Under the pieces are notes generated by a model that saw nothing but the letters and a program-made list of their open reading frames with translations, made no database searches and was not told the DNA's origin. The position numbers and the translations under genes are program-made. From contig NZ_CP106753.1 of NCBI RefSeq assembly GCF_025642115.1, forward strand, positions 891,501 to 955,500: a stretch of 64,000 nt of DNA, read 5' to 3'. The DNA is from Chitiniphilus purpureus. Its GTDB lineage: Bacteria; Pseudomonadota; Gammaproteobacteria; Burkholderiales; Chitinibacteraceae. This document shows positions 53,741 to 62,120 of this stretch, piece by piece (the stretch's first letter is position 1; every line of letters begins with the position of its first letter).

Positions 53741-54907
53741 TCAAAGCCGGAACGAGTCGTCCGCATGCCGGAAGCCCGGCAGCAGCGTGGTCAGCGGCAG
53801 GTTGCGCGACAGGGCCATTGCCTTGAACAGCTCGCCCATCTCGGCAGGGCTGGTGAGCTTGTGCACGGCGGAGGCCGCCACCGGGTATTGCGCTTCGGGC
53901 AGGCGGCCCAGCCGTCCGGTGAGGCCGGTGTCGAGCAGGTACTGGGCCTGGGAGGTATAGCCTTCCAGCTGCAGGCCGGCTGCGTCGGCGGCGCTGTAGA
54001 CTGCCGAGAAATCCACATGGCAGGTCAGGTCGGCCAGACCGGGCAGGAAGAACGGGTCGTCCAGGCTGTGGTGCCGGTAATGCGCCATCAGCGTGCCGCC
54101 GCTGCGCTGCGGATGGTAGTACTCGGATGCGGGAAAGCCATAGTCGATGAACAGCGCCGCGCCGCGCTGCAGCATGTGGCCCACGCTGGCGATAAAGCCA
54201 TGCATCTGCGGCTGGATCTCGGTGAGGTAGTTGCAGGGCAGGTCGAGCGCGCTGGCCAAGTCGAGCAGGGGCCCCGGCACCAGCAGGCGGTCTTCCCAGG
54301 TGAAGCCGTCCTTCCACACCACGCCGCGCTCGAACAGGGCGCCGGCGGCATCGCGGTAGATCAGGTTGCATGGAATGGCATCGAGCACTTCGTTGCCCAG
54401 CACGAAACCGTGCAATTGGTCCGGCAGCGTGCTCAGCCAGCTGACCCGGTCCGCCAGATGCGGCACCAGCGTATGCAGCGTGGCGCGTTGGCGGTCGGCC
54501 AGCTCGGCCGACAGGTCGACGATCAGGTAGCGCTGCGGCAACTGGTCCAGCCGCTCCAGCTCGGCCAGCACTTGGGCCGCCAATTGGCCGGTGCCGGCCC
54601 CGAATTCCAGGATGTCGCCGCCGTTGAGCGCGGCCAGCACCGGTGCGATGGTCTCGGCGACGCAGGCGCCGAACAGCGGCGAGAGTTCCGGCGCGGTGAT
54701 GAAATCGCCGCCCTGGCCGAATTTGGCCCCGCCGCCGGCGTAGTAGCCCAGCCCCGGGCGATAGAGTGCGAGGGCCATGTAGTCGGCAAACGACAGCCAG
54801 CCGCGTTCGACGATGTGGTCGCGCAGCTGGGCGGTGAGCGCTTCGGAGACGCTGAGTGCGTCCGGGTCGGGCTGGGGCAGCGTGGGCCGGTGTTGCGAGG
54901 GAATCAT
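53741..54907 (-). CDS. MidA/NDUFAF7-like SAM-dependent methyltransferase
   Basis: 388 residues of the DUF185 family. Motifs: FGQGGDFITAPELSPLFGACVAE, ILEFGAGTGQLAAQVL (cofactor loop), LGNEVLDAIPC and ALFIDYGFPASEYYHPQR. The mitochondrial homologue methylates an arginine in complex I; the bacterial target is unproven. Start ATG 54907. Monocistronic. Confidence 0.9.
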   Translation of the reverse strand: MIPSQHRPTLPQPDPDALSVSEALTAQLRDHIVERGWLSFADYMALALYRPGLGYYAGGGAKFGQGGDFITAPELSPLFGACVAETIAPVLAALNGGDILEFGAGTGQLAAQVLAELERLDQLPQRYLIVDLSAELADRQRATLHTLVPHLADRVSWLSTLPDQLHGFVLGNEVLDAIPCNLIYRDAAGALFERGVVWKDGFTWEDRLLVPGPLLDLASALDLPCNYLTEIQPQMHGFIASVGHMLQRGAALFIDYGFPASEYYHPQRSGGTLMAHYRHHSLDDPFFLPGLADLTCHVDFSAVYSAADAAGLQLEGYTSQAQYLLDTGLTGRLGRLPEAQYPVAASAVHKLTSPAEMGELFKAMALSRNLPLTTLLPGFRHADDSFRL

Positions 54908-55199
54908 CGGGGCGGGAGAATCGGCTAAAACCTAATTCTAGGGCCTGCCGTCACGAGTTTCATGATTGCGCTGCGCCGGCAAGGCGCACGGCGTGGACAG
55001 TGGCGGGTTTTTGCCAAGGGGTGCAACGCGGTGGCCGGCGTATCCGGGCCGGCCTTCGGGTTCCGGGCGATCGGGGTGCCTGCGGTGGTGAGACCGGTAC
55101 ATCGCCCGGTCATCTGCGCCGCATCCGGCGCTGCCCGCACACCGCTGCGCAACGCATGACGACAGGCGCCGGATCGGTATACAGGGGCGCGATACGGGA

Positions 55200-55955
55200 A
55201 TGGGAATGCAGGACAATCAGCTGGGCAAGGTGGCGCTGGTCACGGGCGGCGCCAAGCGGGTCGGTGCGGGCGTGGTGCGCTTTCTGCATGCGCGCGGTTG
55301 GCGAGTGTTGATCCACTACCGCGGCAGTGCGGCAGCGGCGGCCGCGCTTGCGGCCGAGCTCAATGCGCTGCGGCCGGCTTCGGCGGCTACGGTGCAGCTT
55401 GATCTGCTGCAGACCGCACGGCTGCCCGAGCTGGTCGCGGCGGCGCTGGAGTGTTTCGGCCGGCTTGATGCGGTGATCAACAACGCTTCGTCGTTCTTTG
55501 CCACGCCGGTTGGCGCCTTCACTGAGGCGGCGTGGGACGAGCTGGTGGGGTCCAACCTGAAGGCACCGCTGTTTCTGGCGCAGGCGGCCGCGCCAGCGCT
55601 GGCGCACACCGGCGGTGCCATCGTCAGCATCGCCGATATCCATGTCGAGCGGCCCAGCCCGGGGTTCGCGCTCTATACCGCAGCCAAGGCCGGGCTGGTG
55701 GCGATGACACGCGGGCTGGCGCGCGAGCTGGCGCCGGCGGTGCGGGTGAATGCGGTGGCCCCGGGTGCCAATCTGTGGCCGGAGAACGAGGCGGTGTTCG
55801 ACGATGCCGAGCGTGCGCGCATCGAGGCGAGCATTCCGCTCGGGCGCGTGGGGGGGCCGCAGGATCTTGCCCAGGCCATCCATTTCCTGCTGGAGGCGCC
55901 GTACCTGACCGGCGTGGTGCTGCCGGTGGACGGTGGGCGCAGCGTGGTGCTTTAG
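55200..55955 (+). CDS. Pteridine reductase-like SDR
   Basis: About 251 residues, short-chain dehydrogenase. It has VTGGAKRVGAGVV (NADPH loop with Arg), NNASSFFATPVG, SIADIHVERPSPGFALYTAAKAG and the YxxxK pair, plus a C-terminal GVVLPVDGGRS. The pattern GGAKR-x-G and the D-I-H segment after the Ser position match pteridine reductase/FolM-like enzymes (dihydrobiopterin or dihydrofolate reduction). An alternative start is ATG 55206. Confidence 0.82.
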   Translation: MGMQDNQLGKVALVTGGAKRVGAGVVRFLHARGWRVLIHYRGSAAAAAALAAELNALRPASAATVQLDLLQTARLPELVAAALECFGRLDAVINNASSFFATPVGAFTEAAWDELVGSNLKAPLFLAQAAAPALAHTGGAIVSIADIHVERPSPGFALYTAAKAGLVAMTRGLARELAPAVRVNAVAPGANLWPENEAVFDDAERARIEASIPLGRVGGPQDLAQAIHFLLEAPYLTGVVLPVDGGRSVVL

Positions 55956-56204
55956 CGCCGCCCGCAACAGCCGTCTGGTAGTGTCGCGCTCCCTTGCCAT
56001 ACCCGTGCTGTGGGTGTTTCACGCTTCCTGCAGGACCGCTGCGCCGGGTTTTGATGGCGGTGCCTACGGTAGCCAAGGCCGTGGCATCGCGGCAGGCCGA
56101 TCCGGGGCGGTGCCTGGGCAGCGCACGATGCTTGGGGTAAAATCCGCGGCAATTCAATCACCTAGCACGGGGCGCGCGTCGCCCCGCGCTTTTTGGCCCG
56201 AACC

Positions 56205-57143
56205 ATGAACGCAGCGACCGAAACCACGGTGTTGTCCGACGCCGACAAGAAAGCCCGCTTCAACTTCAACAAGCTCACCAAATGGCTGCGGCATGCGGTG
56301 GGCGACGCGATCAACGACTTCAACATGATCGAACCGGGCGACCGGGTGATGGTGTGCCTGTCCGGCGGCAAGGACAGCTACACCATGCTGGACATCCTGC
56401 TGGGGCTGCAGCAGTCCGCGCCGATCGATTTCTCCATCGTTGCGGTCAACCTCGACCAGAAGCAACCCGGCTTTCCCGGGCATGTGCTGCCGCAATACCT
56501 GTCGTCGCTGGGGGTGGAGTACCGCATCGTCGAGGAAGACACCTACAGCATCGTCAAGCGGGTGGTGCCCGAGGGCAAGACCACCTGCGGGCTGTGCAGC
56601 CGGTTGCGGCGCGGCATCCTCTACCGGGTGGCCGACGAGCTGGGCGCGACCAAGATCGCGCTGGGCCATCATCGCGAGGACATCCTGGAAACGCTGTTCC
56701 TCAACATGTTCCACGGCGGCAAGCTCAAGGCGATGCCGCCCAAGCTGGTCAGCGACGATGGCCGCCATGTGGTGATCCGGCCGCTGGCCTATTGCCGCGA
56801 GAAGGACATCGCGCGCTACGCCGTCGCCAGGGCGTTTCCGATCATCCCGTGCAACCTGTGCGGCTCGCAGCCCAATCTGCAGCGCCAGGTGATCGGCGAG
56901 ATGATCGCCGACTGGGACAAGCGCTTCCCGGGGCGCATCGAAAGCATGTTCCGCGCGCTGCGCAATGTGGTCCCGTCGCACCTGGCGGATCCGGCGCTGT
57001 ACGACTTCGTCAATGCGCGGGCCGACGGGGTGGCACGTGCGGATGGCGACAAGGCGTTCGACCGCGAGAATTTTGCCGAGCCCGGGCGGATCAATATCCT
57101 TGCCAGCCGTCCGGACGACGACGACGGCTGCGGGGCACCATAG
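56205..57143 (+). CDS. ttcA: tRNA 2-thiocytidine biosynthesis protein
   Basis: About 312 residues; thiolates C32 of certain tRNAs using ATP and an iron-sulfur cluster. PP-loop [15 protein letters not shown], cysteine pair [10 protein letters not shown] and the later [15 protein letters not shown] 56205 is used since the frame upstream starts with TTG and has no good ribosome site. The stop overlaps the next start (TAGTG). Confidence 0.95.
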   Translation: MNAATETTVLSDADKKARFNFNKLTKWLRHAVGDAINDFNMIEPGDRVMVCLSGGKDSYTMLDILLGLQQSAPIDFSIVAVNLDQKQPGFPGHVLPQYLSSLGVEYRIVEEDTYSIVKRVVPEGKTTCGLCSRLRRGILYRVADELGATKIALGHHREDILETLFLNMFHGGKLKAMPPKLVSDDGRHVVIRPLAYCREKDIARYAVARAFPIIPCNLCGSQPNLQRQVIGEMIADWDKRFPGRIESMFRALRNVVPSHLADPALYDFVNARADGVARADGDKAFDRENFAEPGRINILASRPDDDDGCGAP

Positions 57144-57928
57144 TGCTGTTCCGTTCCAGACGTACCGCCATGGCGGCGGACGAGCTCGTCATCGATATCT
57201 CCGAAGAATTCGGCGTGCGCAAACTGCACTTCGGCCAGGACGATACGCAGAGTGCGATGCGCGTCAGCGACCCGGTCGAGCTGGTGCTGGCCTACACCCG
57301 GTGCCTGTTCGGCATCCTGCTGTTCATCGATCCGCCGCGCGAGATGCTGCTGATCGGGCTGGGCGGCGGGTCGATCGCCAAGTGGGTGCATGCGCGGCTG
57401 CCGTCCACGCGGCTGACCTGCGTGGAGCTGCACGAACAGGTGGTGAACGTGGCGCGCAGCATGTTCGCGCTGCCGCCGGACGATGCGCGCCTGCAGGTAC
57501 GGGTGGGCGATGGCGCGGCCCACGTGTACGGCCTGCCGGCCGATTCGACCGACCTGATCGTGATGGATGCCTACTCCGCCACCGGCATCGCCGCGCCGCT
57601 GGCATCCGCGGATTTCTTCGCCGCCTGCCGCGAGCGGCTGACCGGTAACGGCGTGCTGGCGGTCAACCTGTGGAGCTCGGACAAGCGTTTCGGCATGTAT
57701 CGCGAGCGCCTCGGGAGCGCCTTCGATGGCCGGGTGCTCTGCCTGCCGGCAAGGCAGCGGGGCAATGTGATGGCGTTTGCCTTCAACCAGCCGCAGAACA
57801 ATCCGCAATGGGCGCGGCTGGCCGAGCGCGCCCAGGTGCTCGAAGCCGCCTATGGCCTCGAATTTGCCGAGTTTGTGGCCGACCTGGTGCGGATGAATCC
57901 CTACAACGATCGCCGGCTGTTCATTTGA
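57143..57928 (+). CDS. Spermidine-synthase-like methyltransferase-fold protein
   Basis: About 261 residues. The fold signature is MLLIGLGGGSIAKWVHARL, with VELHEQVV as the acidic cofactor loop and VMDAYSATG as the DAY/F catalytic-side motif. The family includes polyamine aminopropyltransferases and relatives of unknown substrate. GTG 57143 overlaps the ttcA stop by one base; ATG 57170 is the alternative. Confidence 0.8.
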   Translation: MLFRSRRTAMAADELVIDISEEFGVRKLHFGQDDTQSAMRVSDPVELVLAYTRCLFGILLFIDPPREMLLIGLGGGSIAKWVHARLPSTRLTCVELHEQVVNVARSMFALPPDDARLQVRVGDGAAHVYGLPADSTDLIVMDAYSATGIAAPLASADFFAACRERLTGNGVLAVNLWSSDKRFGMYRERLGSAFDGRVLCLPARQRGNVMAFAFNQPQNNPQWARLAERAQVLEAAYGLEFAEFVADLVRMNPYNDRRLFI

Positions 57929-58028
57929 TGCGCCGCCGTTCGGGGCTTTCAAAATCCCCGCGGTGGTTTGCAAGCCGCATCGGATGTGAAAAAATTAGCG
58001 TTAACTAAAGGTTACAGGGTGAACACCC

Positions 58029-58523
58029 ATGCTTGATCGTGACGGCTATCGCCCGAACGTCGGCATCATCCTTCTCAACCAGGCTGACCAGGTGTTCTGG
58101 GGCAAGCGCGTGCGTGAGCACTCGTGGCAGTTCCCACAAGGGGGCATCAAGCAAGGTGAGTCGCCGGAACAGGCGATGTACCGAGAGCTGATGGAAGAAG
58201 TCGGCCTGGAGCCACAGCATGTGCGCATTGTCGGGCGCACGCGCGATTGGTTGAAATACGATGTGCCGGCCAATTGGGTGCGCCGCGAATGGCGCGGCAC
58301 CTACAAGGGGCAAAAACAGATCTGGTTCCTGCTCAGGCTGGTCGGACGCGATTCTGACGTCTGCCTGAGACGCTCGTCGCATCCGGAGTTCGATGCGTGG
58401 CGCTGGAACGGCTATTGGGCGCCGCTGGACGCGGTGATCGAATTCAAGCGCGGCGTCTATGAAGCCGCGCTGTCCGAACTGTCGCGTTTCCTTGAAACCG
58501 CGCCTATTCGCGCGCAAGGCTGA
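58029..58523 (+). CDS. rppH: RNA pyrophosphohydrolase
   Basis: 164 residues. Nudix box [23 protein letters not shown] region (58140-58208) in the standard G-x5-E-x7-R-E-U-x-E-E form, with [11 protein letters not shown] at the start and [17 protein letters not shown] at the end. RppH removes pyrophosphate from mRNA 5' ends and starts decay. The end overlaps the pilS frame by about 65 bases. Confidence 0.95.
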   Translation: MLDRDGYRPNVGIILLNQADQVFWGKRVREHSWQFPQGGIKQGESPEQAMYRELMEEVGLEPQHVRIVGRTRDWLKYDVPANWVRREWRGTYKGQKQIWFLLRLVGRDSDVCLRRSSHPEFDAWRWNGYWAPLDAVIEFKRGVYEAALSELSRFLETAPIRAQG

Positions 58524-60120
58524 TCCGGCGCCGCCCGCGCCCGGCGGTCGCCATCCGGCCGCCGAGGTGTACTGGCGCTCGCTCAGCCTGCTCAATACCT
58601 TCCGGCTGCTGTCGGTGGTGGCGCTGCTGCTGAGCGGCAGCTGGTTCATGCCCCAGACCCTGGATGGCGAGGCCAGGTGGCGGGTGTTCCTGTGGCTGTC
58701 GTCCAGCTACACCTTGCTGGCGCTGGTGTTCCTGTTCGGCATCCGGCTGCGCCGCCCGGTGTTCGAGATGCAGCTGACGCTGCACGCGGTCACCGATATC
58801 GCCTTCATCGTCGCGCTGGTCCACCTGTTCGGCGGGGTCCGGAGCGGCCTTGGCATCCTGCTGCTGTGTTACCTTGCCGCGGCCGGCCTGATCGCCCGCG
58901 GCCGGATGACCTTGTTCCATGCCGCGATCGCCAGCATCGCGCTGCTGACCGAGCATACCGTGCGCCGGCTTTCCGGCGACCCGGCCGCCGGCGACTACGC
59001 CAACGTGGTGCTGCTGTGCCTGGCGAGCTTTGCAGTAGCGTGGCTTGCGCATCGTCTGGCGCGCTACGCGAGAGAGAGTGAGGCGCTGGCGCAGCAGCGC
59101 GGCGTGGATCTGGAGCAGATGGGCCAGCTGAACGCGCGCATCCTGCAGGACGTGTCCGAGGGCGTGCTGGTGGTGAACGTGCTCGGCCAGGTGCGGCAGT
59201 ACAACGAACAGGCAGGACGCCTGATCGGTGAGCGCCCCGACTGCCCCATCGCGCTGTCGGCCTTCCTGCCCGAGCTGGAGCAGGTGCTCGCGTGCTGGCG
59301 GGAGGACCCGTACGGCACCCCTGCGCTGGTCCAGGCCGGCGCCACGCGCAAGACCCTGCGCCCGCGCTTCGCCCCGGCATCGTTCACCGTCACCGGCGAC
59401 GTGCTGGTCTATCTGGAAGACATGGACCGGCTGCGTCGCGAGGCGCAGCAGCTCAAGCTCGCGGCGTTGGGCCGGCTGACCGCCAACCTGGCCCACGAGA
59501 TCCGCAATCCGTTGGGTGCCATTTCCCATGCCGCGCAACTGCTGGCCGAGGAGGCGGACGATGATCCGCTCAAGGCGCGACTGACCCGCATCATCGGCGA
59601 GAACACCGGGCGGCTGGAGCGGATGGTGGCCGATGTGCTGGAGCTGAACCGGCGCGACCGGCTGGAACGGGCGCTGATCCCGTTGCACGGGTGGCTGGCG
59701 AGCTTCCTGGACGACGTGCGCCAAGTGGAGAACATCAGCATCCGAATCGATTGTGTGTGTCCGGCTGAGGCACAGATCCGCTTCGACCCGGGCCACCTGC
59801 ACCAGGTGCTGTGGAACCTGGTGCGCAACGGCTGGCGCTATTGCACCAAGCAGCCGGGCAGCCTGCGTCTCATGGTCGAGATGGACGATGACGGCCATTG
59901 GCGCCTGGACGTGCTGAACGACGGTCCGCCGGTGCCGGTCGATGCGCAAAGCCAGCTGTTCGAGCCGTTTTTCACCACCGAATCGAAAGGCACCGGGCTC
60001 GGCCTGTATATTGCACGCGAGATCTGCGCGGCCAATTCGGCGTGGCTGGAATATATACCGGCGCGGCATGGGGCATGCTTCAGGATCGTGTTCGAGGTCG
60101 ACAATGGCGAGAAAGGCTAG
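58459..60120 (+). CDS. pilS: Type IV pilus sensor kinase
   Basis: Up to 553 residues. Four to six membrane helices at about 40-200, a PAS-like region ([23 protein letters not shown]), then the kinase: H-box [21 protein letters not shown]-box [10 protein letters not shown] and GTGLGLYIA. PilS with PilR tunes pilin gene expression. The exact start is unclear: ATG 58459 lies inside rppH, and GTG 58567 near the first helix is an alternative. Confidence 0.9.
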   Translation: MKPRCPNCRVSLKPRLFARKADPAPPAPGGRHPAAEVYWRSLSLLNTFRLLSVVALLLSGSWFMPQTLDGEARWRVFLWLSSSYTLLALVFLFGIRLRRPVFEMQLTLHAVTDIAFIVALVHLFGGVRSGLGILLLCYLAAAGLIARGRMTLFHAAIASIALLTEHTVRRLSGDPAAGDYANVVLLCLASFAVAWLAHRLARYARESEALAQQRGVDLEQMGQLNARILQDVSEGVLVVNVLGQVRQYNEQAGRLIGERPDCPIALSAFLPELEQVLACWREDPYGTPALVQAGATRKTLRPRFAPASFTVTGDVLVYLEDMDRLRREAQQLKLAALGRLTANLAHEIRNPLGAISHAAQLLAEEADDDPLKARLTRIIGENTGRLERMVADVLELNRRDRLERALIPLHGWLASFLDDVRQVENISIRIDCVCPAEAQIRFDPGHLHQVLWNLVRNGWRYCTKQPGSLRLMVEMDDDGHWRLDVLNDGPPVPVDAQSQLFEPFFTTESKGTGLGLYIAREICAANSAWLEYIPARHGACFRIVFEVDNGEKG

Positions 60121-61459
60121 GAACGGGCGGCGGGTGCTGGTGGTCGACGACGAGGTCGACCTCGCCGAGCTCTTGGAACTGACACTGATCAAGATGGGGC
60201 TGGACGTGGATACCGCGCATGGCGTGGCCGAGGCCCGCGCCGCGCTGGCGCGCACCCGCTACGATCTGGTGCTGACCGACATGCGCATGCCCGACGGCGA
60301 GGGGCTGGAGATCGTCGAATACATCGAGCGCGAGCGGCTCGATATCCCGGTGGCGGTGATCACCGCCTACGGCAGCATGCAGAATGCGGTGGCCGCACTC
60401 AAGGCCGGCGCGTTCGACTACCTGGCCAAACCGCTTGCGCTCGACCAGCTGCGCACGCTGGTCAAGTCGGCGCTCAACCTGGAGGAGGCGCCTGCCGAGG
60501 CGGGCCCGCTGCCGGATCGGCCGCTGCTGGGCGATTCCCCGGCCATCCGCCAAGTGCTGGAGCTGGTGGAAAAGCTCGCGCGCAGCCAGGCGCCGGTGTA
60601 CATCACCGGCGAATCGGGCAGCGGCAAGGAGCGGGCGGCACGGCTGATCCACGCGCGTGGCAGCCGCGCCGACAAGCCCTTCGTGGCCGTCAACTGCGGT
60701 GCGATCCCGGAGAACCTGATGGAAAGCGAGTTCTTCGGCTATCGCAAGGGCGCCTTCACCGGCGCCGACCAGGATCGCGAGGGCTTCTTCCAGGCGGCGG
60801 CCGGCGGCACATTGTTCCTGGACGAGGTGGCCGATCTGCCGCTGGTGATGCAGGTGAAGCTGCTGCGGGCGATCCAGGAGCGCAAGGTGCGCAAGGTCGG
60901 CAGCACGGTGGAAGAGCCGGTCGACGTCAGGCTGATCTCGGCCACCCATCAGAATCTGGCGCGCTGTGTCGAGGACGGCCGCTTCCGGCAGGATCTGTAC
61001 TATCGCCTGAACGTGATCGAGCTGAAGATGCCGCCGCTGCGCGAGATGGGCGAGGACGTGGTGCTGATCGCCCGCCAGTTGCTCGGCCGGTTGGCGGTGC
61101 AGAACGGCCAGACCGTGCCGGCGCTTGCAGACGACGCGCTGGCGGCGCTGCGCAGCTACGCGTTTCCCGGCAATGTACGTGAGCTGGAGAACACGCTGGA
61201 GCGTGCGCTGGCGCTGTCGGACGGATCAGCGATCACCGCCTTCGACCTGCAGCTTTCGCCGCAGCGGCTGGACGATGAAACGGGTGGGGGTGCGGATTGT
61301 CCGTTGCAGGACCATCTGGACCGGGTCGAGCGGGCCGCCATCCTCGATGCGCTGGAAAAGACCGGTGGCAACCGCACCCAGGCGGCCAAGCTGCTGGGGG
61401 TGACCTTCCGTTCGCTGCGCTATCGGATGGACCGGCTTGGACTGGCGGGCAAGGATTGA
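60104..61459 (+). CDS. pilR: Sigma-54-dependent pilus response regulator
   Basis: About 451 residues. Receiver domain (VLVVDDEVDLAELLE; phospho-Asp in VLTDMRMPDGEG; Lys in YLAKPL), AAA+ domain with GESGSGKE, the sigma-54 contact KGAFTGAD and LFLDEVADLPL, and a Fis-type helix-turn-helix GNRTQAAKLLGVT at the end. It overlaps pilS by 17 bases. Confidence 0.95.
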   Translation: MARKARNGRRVLVVDDEVDLAELLELTLIKMGLDVDTAHGVAEARAALARTRYDLVLTDMRMPDGEGLEIVEYIERERLDIPVAVITAYGSMQNAVAALKAGAFDYLAKPLALDQLRTLVKSALNLEEAPAEAGPLPDRPLLGDSPAIRQVLELVEKLARSQAPVYITGESGSGKERAARLIHARGSRADKPFVAVNCGAIPENLMESEFFGYRKGAFTGADQDREGFFQAAAGGTLFLDEVADLPLVMQVKLLRAIQERKVRKVGSTVEEPVDVRLISATHQNLARCVEDGRFRQDLYYRLNVIELKMPPLREMGEDVVLIARQLLGRLAVQNGQTVPALADDALAALRSYAFPGNVRELENTLERALALSDGSAITAFDLQLSPQRLDDETGGGADCPLQDHLDRVERAAILDALEKTGGNRTQAAKLLGVTFRSLRYRMDRLGLAGKD

Positions 61460-61504
61460 GCCGTGGCCGTCCGGCCACTGCAGGGCGCGCTGAGCGAGGA
61501 CGTG

Positions 61505-62092
61505 ATGCAATTGACGATCGACGCGGACGGCGTGTGCCAGGGCGCGCGCCAGGTGCCGAGCCCCAACCACGATGCCCGTCCGGCGGGGGAGGCGGTGTCG
61601 CTGGTGGTGATCCACAACATCAGCCTGCCGCCCGGCCAGTTCGGCGGGGACGACATCGAGCGCCTGTTCACCAACCGGATCGATCCGCAGGCGCATCCGG
61701 GCTATGACGAGCTGGCGCGGTTGCGGGTCTCTGCCCACTTTGTGATCCGGCGCGACGGTGCGCTGGTGCAGTTCGTGCCGGCCGGGGCGCGTGCGTGGCA
61801 TGCGGGGGTCTCGAACTGGTGCGGCCGCGAGCGCTGCAATGATTTCTCGGTCGGCATCGAGCTTGAGGGGAGCGACCACGTGCCGTTCGCCGGACCGCAG
61901 TACGCCACCTTGCTGCCGCTGCTGGCCGCGCTGGCCGCGCGCTATCCGCTGCAGGCGATCGCGGGGCACAGCGAGATCGCGCCGGGGCGCAAGACCGATC
62001 CTGGCCCCTGGTTCGATTGGGCGCGCGTCCATGCTGCATTGCCGCAACTGCGGACCACGTTTTCGGCGCTTCCGGGGACCCCGACGCTATAA
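61505..62092 (+). CDS. ampD: 1,6-anhydro-N-acetylmuramyl-L-alanine amidase
   Basis: About 195 residues, cytoplasmic peptidoglycan recycling amidase. Zinc ligands and signatures: VVIHNISLPPGQFGG, SAHFVIRRDG, AWHAGVSNWCGRERCND, GIELEGSD and AGHSEIAPGRKTDPG. ATG 61505 gives the standard length; a GTG at 61463 would add 14 residues. Confidence 0.95.
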   Translation: MQLTIDADGVCQGARQVPSPNHDARPAGEAVSLVVIHNISLPPGQFGGDDIERLFTNRIDPQAHPGYDELARLRVSAHFVIRRDGALVQFVPAGARAWHAGVSNWCGRERCNDFSVGIELEGSDHVPFAGPQYATLLPLLAALAARYPLQAIAGHSEIAPGRKTDPGPWFDWARVHAALPQLRTTFSALPGTPTL

Positions 62093-62120
62093 TCCGGCCA
62101 CCCTGTTCGACCCGAGCCAA

